Assembly: GCA_902767465.1 (NCBI GenBank)
Contig: CACXHM010000067.1
Coordinates: forward strand, 1-28,563
DNA length: 28,563 nucleotides
Direction: 5' to 3'
Source of the DNA: an uncultured Bacteroidia bacterium
GTDB taxonomy: Bacteria > Bacteroidota > Bacteroidia > Bacteroidales > UBA932
Shown: positions 15,465 to 22,912 of the stretch, piece after piece
Numbering within the stretch: position 1 is the stretch's first letter
Layout of the letters: each line of letters opens with the position of its first letter
Translations under genes and position numbers: made by a program
Notes under the pieces: generated by a model
Databases searched by the model: none
Seen by the model: only the letters and a program-made list of their open reading frames with translations
Told to the model about the DNA's origin: nothing

Positions 15465-18063
15465 TGACAGTGGATATGTCTTCGCCCTGGGGAAGTCCGA
15501 GACGTTTCCGGAGGCGCCAGCGAGCCACTTCAACGCTTCGCACCGAGATGTTCATCAGATCGGCCATTTCTTTTGTCGACAGGTTCAGTTTGGTATAGAC
15601 ACAGATTTTCAGGTCGGTCTTGGAGATGCCGGGATATGTTCTTTTTAACTTGTCCAGCAGTCCGTCATAGATGATATTGAAATATTCTTCCGACTTCTCC
15701 CAGTCGCTCTCATCTTCAAGATAGCTGTTGATGAGTGCCACAGTTTCGCGTGACACTCTGGCAACTTCATCGCTCTTGTGCAATGAATCTCCTTTGGTAA
15801 GAAGTCCTTTTATTTCATTGAGCTGACTGTTGCGCCGGGCATTGTTGAAGGTTATGTTGGCGAGTTCTTTACTCCTGTCTTTAAGTTCCTCACGAAGTCT
15901 CCTTCTCTCTTCTTCTTTTCTCCCCTCCCGACGTGAATAATCCATCAAACCTTTGATAATTAGAAAGATGAGCAGGACGTAGGCAATGAGCGCCCAGGGC
16001 TCGAGGTACCATGGACGGCCGATATAAAGCCTGATACTACAGCCCACCTCCGGGGCATCCGGCAGCCGGAATTCGACGATGTGCTTTCCGAATCCAAGGG
16101 AGGAAAGCTGCAGTGGATACCGTATATTCCCTGCAACCCAGTTGTCTGCACCGTCCATGCGGTATTCCATATCATTATTGTTGGTGTTTCCGGCCACGAA
16201 GATCCGAATGGTATTCATGTCGTAAGGGATTTTTTCGCGCCCGTCATCGAGTTTTGCGTAACTGCGTTTCCGGATACCGAGCATCTCTATGTGTGAAACA
16301 TAAATTGCCTGACGGATTGGTCGCTGTCCGTATGAAATCCTGATTCCGTTCAGCTTTCCGAAACAGAAACCTCCGTCTTTCAACACGAACGGGCCGGTAT
16401 TTACATCCGAAAACCCGGGGACCTTTCCATAATCCCTTTCGAAATCCGACAGCAGGTAATCCAGTTCCGGTCTCCGTTCAAGATTGCCGCTGTCCGGATT
16501 TTCCATATATGTGTCCCTGTTGCGGCACATCAGCATCTTCCCGTTCAACTCAATGAAATACAGGATGTCACCGTCACGCTGGTAGATGTCAAAGTCTTTC
16601 CTGTCTGCCACCTCGGTCTTGCCTTCGTTCAGAGTGAGGCGTATGAATCCTTTCTGTCCGTCCCTTATCCATAGCCGGTCGGACATGTCCAGATGCATGT
16701 AGCGGCAGAAGCCGTCATAATTGCCTATCAGGGATTCAAAATGCAAGCGTCCTTCTTTGAGTTGGAACAGTGCAAGTCCGTCATAAGTGCCGCAGACGAA
16801 AAATGTGGAATCGTTATGGCATCGGGCGATGCTCAACACTCCGGTTCCTGTGTGGACGGGAACTGCAGTGGTCGGATCTTTTAAAACCAGCAGACCGCGG
16901 TCGTGGGCTATATAGAGCCTGCCGCCCAGTTTTTCTATATTCCAAACCGGGCCGGTTGTACCTTGAACAGGGTTCAATTGTCCGTCCTTGTAGTAAAACA
17001 CACCTTTGTTGGAGCCTATCACCAGGCCGTTGTCGTATTCTCTTACGGATCGTACCCGCCCCAATCGCGAGTCCTCCAGATAGTAGTCCTTCGAGCTGTT
17101 GTCGATTCTGGATACTCCTGCCTCGGTGCCGATCCATACATCGCCATTTGCATCCTTTGAAAGGGAAATCACCGAAGCATACAGGGTCTGTTTTGCAGAT
17201 TCGCCGGTATCGCAAAGACGTCCCTGGCAATCGGTGATGAAGTAGCCTTTCTGGGTTGTTCCCACAATCATATGTGTTTCGTCGAATTGGGCTATGGATA
17301 GGATTTTTGCCGCCGCCAGCGTGCGGTTGCTCTCCTCGTGCATAGGAGTAAGTGAATTCCCATCGAACTCCATCAGTCCTGTGTTCTCGATTGCTGCGAT
17401 GTTGTGTCCCCCGCACCGTATCATGTCCATAATGCGGTCTTTCACGCGGCATACGGGCTGCATGGCTCCATCGCTGCCCATTTTGCAAAGCATGTCACCG
17501 TCCTGAACGAAAATCTCTCCGCCAAGACAATGCATATAGCGGAATTGCGAGGTGGGAAGAATTGTCTTTACCTGCCCGCTCCGGGGGGTATAGATACAGA
17601 GCCTCCCAAGTCCTTGAAAAAAGATCTCTCCGTAGCCGGAAATGTGGACACGCCAGAAATCCTGGTTGAGGCTTCCATGGTCGGCGGTTTCTATTGCGTG
17701 ATAGACCATGAAGCCATATTCATTGCTCTCCCACCATCCGAATCCTATATTCCCTGCGGAATAAACCCTTTTACTGACCGGATCGTATTTGATGTTTCGA
17801 AGTTCGAGATTTGCCGGTCCGGGGTGCTTTTCCAGGCGTGCTCCGTCATAGACGAACATCCCTCCAACAGAAGAAAAGAACACTCTTGGGCCCCCTGCGG
17901 GATCTTCGTCGCCGCTGCAGGTGATGCTCCAGACCTGGGTTTCGTCCATTTTTCCTCCGGAATCGGAGACTCTCTCTATAAGCCGTTTCCCAAAAGGGGT
18001 CTCTGTGGCGGAAAACCCGGTTCCCGCTACAAGTAATATCCAAGCCAGCAAGCACTTAAGCAT
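15445..18063 (-). CDS. Membrane-spanning one-component regulator: propeller sensor, triple-Tyr domain, TM, LuxR-type HTH
   Basis: An 872-residue putative transcription regulator. The ATG at 18063 begins a signal sequence (MLKCLLAWILLVAGTGFSA); in-frame codons upstream would spoil it. Residues about 30-580 form a two-component-regulator-type beta-propeller, with a clear blade DANGDVWIGTEAGVSRID. A Y_Y_Y-like domain follows (MEYRMDGADNW...GKHIVEFRLPD), then one TM segment (PWALIAYVLLIFLIIKGLM, about 688-710), a charged coiled coil (about 711-755) and a C-terminal LuxR/GerE-type helix-turn-helix (about 805-860, ISKTDLKICVYTKLNLSTKEMADLMNISVRSVEVARWRLRKRLGL). No histidine-kinase or receiver domain is present, unlike the hybrid two-component systems common at PULs; the layout recalls SusR-type membrane regulators. 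It is divergent from the susCD operon, which is its most likely target. Confidence 0.88.
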   Translation of the reverse strand: MLKCLLAWILLVAGTGFSATETPFGKRLIERVSDSGGKMDETQVWSITCSGDEDPAGGPRVFFSSVGGMFVYDGARLEKHPGPANLELRNIKYDPVSKRVYSAGNIGFGWWESNEYGFMVYHAIETADHGSLNQDFWRVHISGYGEIFFQGLGRLCIYTPRSGQVKTILPTSQFRYMHCLGGEIFVQDGDMLCKMGSDGAMQPVCRVKDRIMDMIRCGGHNIAAIENTGLMEFDGNSLTPMHEESNRTLAAAKILSIAQFDETHMIVGTTQKGYFITDCQGRLCDTGESAKQTLYASVISLSKDANGDVWIGTEAGVSRIDNSSKDYYLEDSRLGRVRSVREYDNGLVIGSNKGVFYYKDGQLNPVQGTTGPVWNIEKLGGRLYIAHDRGLLVLKDPTTAVPVHTGTGVLSIARCHNDSTFFVCGTYDGLALFQLKEGRLHFESLIGNYDGFCRYMHLDMSDRLWIRDGQKGFIRLTLNEGKTEVADRKDFDIYQRDGDILYFIELNGKMLMCRNRDTYMENPDSGNLERRPELDYLLSDFERDYGKVPGFSDVNTGPFVLKDGGFCFGKLNGIRISYGQRPIRQAIYVSHIEMLGIRKRSYAKLDDGREKIPYDMNTIRIFVAGNTNNNDMEYRMDGADNWVAGNIRYPLQLSSLGFGKHIVEFRLPDAPEVGCSIRLYIGRPWYLEPWALIAYVLLIFLIIKGLMDYSRREGRKEEERRRLREELKDRSKELANITFNNARRNSQLNEIKGLLTKGDSLHKSDEVARVSRETVALINSYLEDESDWEKSEEYFNIIYDGLLDKLKRTYPGISKTDLKICVYTKLNLSTKEMADLMNISVRSVEVARWRLRKRLGLPQGEDISTVIKEIDG

Positions 18064-18069
18064 GACGTT

Positions 18070-18082
18070 GCAAATATAGATA
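18070..18082 (-). promoter_or_regulatory. Predicted regulator promoter box with shared 13-mer
   Basis: The minus strand reads TATCTATATTTGC, containing a full -7 match (TATATTTG, 18071-18078). The box ends 7 bases before the regulator ATG. The same 13 bases occur on the plus strand at 18149-18161 over the operon's -7 box. Confidence 0.5.
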
Positions 18083-18129
18083 TTTTTGAGGATAAACACG
18101 AATGTTGTAGTTTTGTAGGGGTTAAACTA

Positions 18130-18160
18130 TTGCCATTTCGCGCGCGTGTATCTATATTTG
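18130..18160 (+). promoter_or_regulatory. Promoter of the susCD operon
   Basis: TTG at 18130-18132 (-33 element), a 20-base spacer and TATATTTG at 18153-18160 (-7 element) match the Bacteroidetes promoter consensus in sequence and spacing, the best such match in the window. Transcription should start near 18165, leaving about 38 bases before the first ORF at 18203. Confidence 0.7.
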
Positions 18161-18202
18161 CTAACCAAAACCGCAAGACAACGACAATAACACAATACTG
18201 AT

Positions 18203-18340
18203 ATGAAAAAAGAATTTCCTTATGTTTCGCCCGAAATCTGGGCTATTGAAACAAAGCCGGCAATGCCGCTGTGCACTTCGGTTACCGCCACTGTGGATCC
18301 TCTCTCTGAAGGGGAAGACATTAATGTATTCGTTTTTTAA
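18203..18340 (+). CDS. 45-aa micro-ORF opening the susCD operon
   Basis: A 45-residue ORF beginning MKKEFPYVSPEIWAIETKP and ending EGEDINVFVF. It is the first reading frame after the operon promoter and stops 12 bases before the fimbrillin-like lipoprotein. It has no signal peptide or TM segment. The pattern (M-K-K, aromatic, P-E-I, a Leu-Cys-x-Ser centre, acidic tail) resembles short proteins I have seen encoded beside fimbrillin-like and surface-lipoprotein genes in Bacteroidales, whose function is unknown. It could encode a small peptide or act as a leader whose translation controls the operon. It was found by reading the leader directly. Expression is unproved. Confidence 0.6.
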   Translation: MKKEFPYVSPEIWAIETKPAMPLCTSVTATVDPLSEGEDINVFVF

Positions 18341-18352
18341 TACTGCTGCCTT

Positions 18353-19750
18353 ATGAAAAAGAGTCTTTTTTACATCGTAGCCGTTGCTGCATGTTTCGTG
18401 TCCTGCACCAAGGATGTTGATAATTACTCAAATACCGGCAATGCCGCGCAGGTCAATCTTGTCGAACTCAGTTTTTCTGCATCTGCTGATCTTACAAAAG
18501 CTGCACTTGACGGACTGAACGTGGTTTTTTCCGCCGATGACGAAATTGCAGTATTTGCTGAAGGTACTGCAGCGCCTTATAAATTTACCACGACCGCCGG
18601 CGGAGCAAACGCCACATTTACGGGGACCGCACCGACTGCTTCCACTTACTATGCCCTTTATCCGTATAGCGCGGATGCAACGCTTGATGGAAATACAATC
18701 AAGAATGTTAATCTGTCCAAGACTTCCGTGGCCACCGATGGTACGTTTGCTTCCAAACAGGCAATCTTTGTTGCAAAGACTACCGGGACGGCCCTTGCCT
18801 TCAAATCTGTATGCGCATTTCTTAAGATAACAGTTCCTGCAACAATTACCGACCTTTCTGAAATATCTATTTTCAATCGTGCGACAGACCTTGCAGGTGC
18901 AGTTACCGGAACCTTCGACGTGGTTCCCGGGGACGGCGTGCCCGCAGTTACCATTACGGCTAAAAATGGAGGATCTTCAGAACCACATACAGTTGGTCTG
19001 TCTCCTGCAACTTCCGGAGATGTCATTGGCGCAGGAACATACTACCTTCCGGTTCTTCCTGTATCTCTTACTAAGGGAATTGATTTAAAACTCGGATATA
19101 GTGATTTCATCGGTCGTGTACTCAGCGATTATAATGCAGTTTTCGAATCAGGGAAGGTCTATAATCTCGGTACGATTACCAAGACCAAAATTGTTCCATA
19201 CATCAATTTTGAAAATTATACTCTTACCACGAGCGGACAGACTCAAATCGGCAACCTGAAAGGTAATTCAGGTGCTTTGACGATTGAGACCAACCCTGTT
19301 TCCTCTTCTTCTGTTAATCCAAGCAAGAAGGTTTTCCGCAACAAGACTGCATGGAACGGGACTTCCGGAATGTTTCAAACCGCTTCCAACATGGGAATTA
19401 CAACTGCGGTGCTAAATGTCGTCGGAACTTTTAGGGTCAAGATTTATTATGGCGGGGATTCTGAATACTACCCTCATCTTCAGTATAATAAGGGTGGAAC
19501 TGCCATAAATGCTGCAAGGATAAACGGCGTTGCCATCGACAGCAAGGACGCGTACGATGCCGCATTCAAGCCGGCTGACTGGAATGTTTATGAGTGGGAT
19601 GCATCCCAACTCAGCAAGACAAACTTTTCAGATATGAGCGGTTTTACCCTTCGAATGTTTGTTGATTATAACAACAATAATGCTACTTATGATGCTTCGA
19701 CGCATAAGCATATTGGATATGTCGATGATATAAGCTTTGTACTCAAATAA
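18353..19750 (+). CDS. Fimbrillin-like (Mfa-type) lipoprotein, possible surface glycan-binding protein
   Basis: A 465-residue lipoprotein: MKKSLFYIVAVAACFVSC with C18 as acylation site. Residues about 35-275 resemble the fimbrillin (Mfa-like/FimA) N-terminal domain: LSFSASADLTKAALDGLNVVFSADDEIAVFA, ATFTGTAPTASTYYALYPYSA, and a later strand YLPVLPVSLTKGIDLKLGY. From about 283 a second domain rich in Asn, Tyr and Gly follows (YINFENYTLTTSGQTQIG...FRVKIYYGGDSEYYPHLQYNKGG, ending HIGYVDDISFVLK). It looks like a beta-sandwich, the kind of fold used by carbohydrate-binding modules. It lies between the micro-ORF (12 bases) and SusC1 (3 bases), so it is part of the same operon. A SusE/F-like surface glycan-binding role fits but is inferred; a true fimbrial role is less likely without other fimbrial genes. 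GC looks lower than in its neighbours. Confidence 0.75.
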   Translation: MKKSLFYIVAVAACFVSCTKDVDNYSNTGNAAQVNLVELSFSASADLTKAALDGLNVVFSADDEIAVFAEGTAAPYKFTTTAGGANATFTGTAPTASTYYALYPYSADATLDGNTIKNVNLSKTSVATDGTFASKQAIFVAKTTGTALAFKSVCAFLKITVPATITDLSEISIFNRATDLAGAVTGTFDVVPGDGVPAVTITAKNGGSSEPHTVGLSPATSGDVIGAGTYYLPVLPVSLTKGIDLKLGYSDFIGRVLSDYNAVFESGKVYNLGTITKTKIVPYINFENYTLTTSGQTQIGNLKGNSGALTIETNPVSSSSVNPSKKVFRNKTAWNGTSGMFQTASNMGITTAVLNVVGTFRVKIYYGGDSEYYPHLQYNKGGTAINAARINGVAIDSKDAYDAAFKPADWNVYEWDASQLSKTNFSDMSGFTLRMFVDYNNNNATYDASTHKHIGYVDDISFVLK

Positions 19751-19753
19751 TAT

Positions 19754-22700
19754 ATGAACCTGAACCTGAAGCGCCTTTGTGCAGCGGCACTAATTGCCGG
19801 AGGGATTTTTCTCTCCGGCATCAGTGCTTTTGCGCAGGGGAAAAAAACCGTAACGGGTGTCGTATCAGATGCCCTCGGGCCTGTTCCGGGTGCCGGGGTC
19901 ATGGTCGGCAAGACGACGGAAGGCGCCGTTACCGATCTTGACGGCCGGTATTCCATCCAGGCCAGGGAAGGGGATGTGCTCATCTTCTCCTGCATGGGTT
20001 ATGCGAATGTCGAGATGACCGTGGGTAAGCAATCGGTAATCAACGTTACCCTGTCCGACGACTCCACCGTCCTCGACGAAGTGGTGGTGGTGGGATACGG
20101 AACCCAGCGCAAGGAAAGTGTGGTTGGCGCCATTACCTCCGTGAAAGGCGACGCCCTTGTTGAAACCGGTGTTTCCAACATCACCAGTGCAATTGCCGGT
20201 AAACTGTCCGGGGTCGTCACCATACAGACCAGCGGTCAGCCCGGACAGAACGATGCCGAGATACTTGTGCGCGGCGTGTCGAGTTTCAACGGCAACAGTC
20301 CCCTTGTGCTGGTTGACGGAGTGGAGCGCGACTTCGCTTCCATAGATCCCAACGAGGTTGCCGACATTTCCGTGCTGAAAGATGCTTCTGCAACTGCAGT
20401 GTTCGGTGCCAAGGGTGCAAACGGCGTCATCATCGTCACCACCAAGAACGGTCAGGAGGGCAAACCACGGATGGATATCTCCTATTCCTCCGGTTTCTCC
20501 AACCCCATCAACATGGCAAAACATGTGGATGCCTACACTACGATGTCCACGATGAATGTCGCCATGATGAACGACCAGAACTTCACCGCCCTTGCTTCGG
20601 ATGCCGTGCTTGAAGAGTACCGCAACCCTTCTTCAAGGCTGAATTCCCTCCGCTATCCCGATGTCAACTGGCTGAAGGAACTCACCAACACCTTCTCCAA
20701 CACTCAGAATGCCAACTTTAATATCCAGGGCGGAACAAAGTTCGTAAAGTACTTCGCCTCCGTCGGTTATTGGCACGAAGGGTCTCTCTTCAAGAGCTTT
20801 AACGACGGGAAAGTGGATTCCAGCTATGCCTACGACCGTGTGAACTTCCGCACAAACCTCGACTTCAACGTCACCCGCAGTACGCTGGTGTCGTTCAAGC
20901 TAGGAGGCAACATCGGCATCAAGAACAAGCCGGTCCCCCAGGACGGCGACGAGGGAATGTGGAAGTACATCTTCGGAAGCTCCTCCACCAAATATCCCAT
21001 GTTCTATCCTTCATGGGTTTTGGACGAGGTTCCCGACCTGGATTACCCCGATGCCTCCGGCGCCCGCCTCATGAGCGAAGCCGACCAGACCACAGGAAAC
21101 CCCTATTATCAGTTGATGAAGGGAAGTTTCATCCAGCTTACCGACACCAAGATATTTTCCGATATCATTGCGAAGCAGAATCTGGATTTCCTGACCAAGG
21201 GGCTTTCCGTGCAGGCGAAGGTGTCATTGAGTACCTATTATAAATACAGTACTCTTGCCACCCAGTACAACCGTCCCAGCTGGTTCCTGAATTTCAACAA
21301 GATCGGCACCGGGGAGAATCCCTGGAGCCGTACCGGCACCGACGGGTTCTACTACGTGGAACCGCCTCTCTATACCACTGCCGAGAACGCTCTGCAGGGA
21401 GGATACTACCTCGACCTGTATTACGATATGTCGCTCAATTACAACCGTACCTTCGGCGCGCATAACGTGACCGGGCTCTTCCTGTTCAACAGGCAGGAGC
21501 AGGACAAGGGCTCCGATTTCCCTTACTATAACGAGGCTCTTGTAGGACGTGTCACCTATGACTTCTCCCACAAGTATCTGGTGGAATTCAACATGGGTTA
21601 TACCGGATCCGAGCGCTTCGCTCCCGCCAACCGCTTCGGCTTCTTCCCTTCGGGAGCTGTCGGCTGGGTTGTTTCAGAGGAAAAATTCTTCCAACCCCTC
21701 AAGCCCCTGTTCAGCAAACTCAAGATACGCTTCTCCGAAGGACTTGTGGGTAGCGACCATGCCAACAACCGCTGGCTCTACATGAGCGAATTTTCCAAGG
21801 ACGGAAACGGATATATCGTGGAAGATAAGGGAGCCAATCTCTATGTGCAGTGGGAAGAGGCCCTCAAGCGCGACCTTGGTATCGAAATGGGTTTCCTGAA
21901 CAATGACCTGACCCTGAATGTGGATCTTTTCGACGAGCACCGGGACAAGATGCTCATATCCGTTACGAACAATACGCCCATGTGGGTGGGCAACAGTTCC
22001 AAGGAACTCAACAAGGGCGCAATCAAGAAACATGGCATTGAGATCGAGGCCGATTATTCAAAAAGGATAAACAAGAATTTCCGCTATCACGTCGGAGGGA
22101 ATTTCTCGTTCGTAGAAAACCGTATTCTCGCCTATGACGATGCACCGTTCTCCATGGAGCACCAAAAGCGCGTCGGCACCCCTCTGGGTTCGCAGACAAG
22201 CGGAGCGTACTTGATTGATGGTGAGTATCTTACATCTATCGATGACATCCACTCCAACTTCTTGCCGGTAAATATCGGCAACGTGGTGGTAGGCGACTAC
22301 AAGTTCCTCGACTACACCTCCGACGGCACAATCGACAAGGATGACCTCACCAGGATGGCAGGATCCCTTTATCCGCCGATTGCTTATGCAGTCAAGGCCG
22401 GGTTCCGCTGGAAAGGACTCGATGTGAACATCCTCTTCCAGGGCTACGCCGGCAAATATGTCAACTTCGACCAGATGTATGAATGGGAGTATTACAAGGG
22501 TAATTACCGCCTGCATACTTCCTCGGTGGACTACTGGTCTCCCGCTCACACTTCGGGAACCCATGCAACGGTTCACTATTCGGCTTCTTCGTTCGCCAAT
22601 CTTGCGTGGTCGGGCTATAATGAGAGCGCTACCAACGGTGGATACAATGCCAAACTTATGGGTCACTCGTGGCGCAATGCCGACTTCCTTCGCTTGAAGG

Positions 22701-22900
22701 AACTGAACATCAGCTACAGCTGGGCGACGCCCAAGATGAAGGAGAAGATGGGTGTCGAGGCCGTCAAGGTTTATTTGACAGGAAACAATCTTCTGACTTT
22801 TACCAAGCTGCTTGAGGGAGATCCGGAACAGAAATATCTGGTCTGGGGCGAGTACCCCCAGCTCCGCACGGTAAAACTCGGACTTCAGCTAACATTCTAA
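19754..22900 (+). CDS. SusC/RagA-type TonB-dependent outer-membrane transporter (SusC1)
   Basis: Outer-membrane porin-like transporter that imports oligosaccharides, powered by TonB-ExbBD, with the SusD lid encoded just downstream. A 1048-residue protein. The signal peptide covers about 1-28 (ISAFAQ). A CarboxypepD_reg-like domain lies about 31-100. The SusC-family TonB box region is VLDEVVVVGYGTQRKESVVG (106-125). The plug has LVRGVSSFNGNSPLVLVDGVERDFASIDPNEV and ISVLKDASATAVFGAKGANGVIIVTTKNG (205-233). The rest is the 22-strand barrel, ending in a C-terminal aromatic strand (LGLQLTF). Length is typical. It starts 3 bases after the lipoprotein gene and precedes SusD1 by 12 bases. The substrate cannot be read from sequence. 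Confidence 0.95.
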   Translation: MNLNLKRLCAAALIAGGIFLSGISAFAQGKKTVTGVVSDALGPVPGAGVMVGKTTEGAVTDLDGRYSIQAREGDVLIFSCMGYANVEMTVGKQSVINVTLSDDSTVLDEVVVVGYGTQRKESVVGAITSVKGDALVETGVSNITSAIAGKLSGVVTIQTSGQPGQNDAEILVRGVSSFNGNSPLVLVDGVERDFASIDPNEVADISVLKDASATAVFGAKGANGVIIVTTKNGQEGKPRMDISYSSGFSNPINMAKHVDAYTTMSTMNVAMMNDQNFTALASDAVLEEYRNPSSRLNSLRYPDVNWLKELTNTFSNTQNANFNIQGGTKFVKYFASVGYWHEGSLFKSFNDGKVDSSYAYDRVNFRTNLDFNVTRSTLVSFKLGGNIGIKNKPVPQDGDEGMWKYIFGSSSTKYPMFYPSWVLDEVPDLDYPDASGARLMSEADQTTGNPYYQLMKGSFIQLTDTKIFSDIIAKQNLDFLTKGLSVQAKVSLSTYYKYSTLATQYNRPSWFLNFNKIGTGENPWSRTGTDGFYYVEPPLYTTAENALQGGYYLDLYYDMSLNYNRTFGAHNVTGLFLFNRQEQDKGSDFPYYNEALVGRVTYDFSHKYLVEFNMGYTGSERFAPANRFGFFPSGAVGWVVSEEKFFQPLKPLFSKLKIRFSEGLVGSDHANNRWLYMSEFSKDGNGYIVEDKGANLYVQWEEALKRDLGIEMGFLNNDLTLNVDLFDEHRDKMLISVTNNTPMWVGNSSKELNKGAIKKHGIEIEADYSKRINKNFRYHVGGNFSFVENRILAYDDAPFSMEHQKRVGTPLGSQTSGAYLIDGEYLTSIDDIHSNFLPVNIGNVVVGDYKFLDYTSDGTIDKDDLTRMAGSLYPPIAYAVKAGFRWKGLDVNILFQGYAGKYVNFDQMYEWEYYKGNYRLHTSSVDYWSPAHTSGTHATVHYSASSFANLAWSGYNESATNGGYNAKLMGHSWRNADFLRLKELNISYSWATPKMKEKMGVEAVKVYLTGNNLLTFTKLLEGDPEQKYLVWGEYPQLRTVKLGLQLTF

Positions 22901-22912
22901 GACTTCCCGGAT

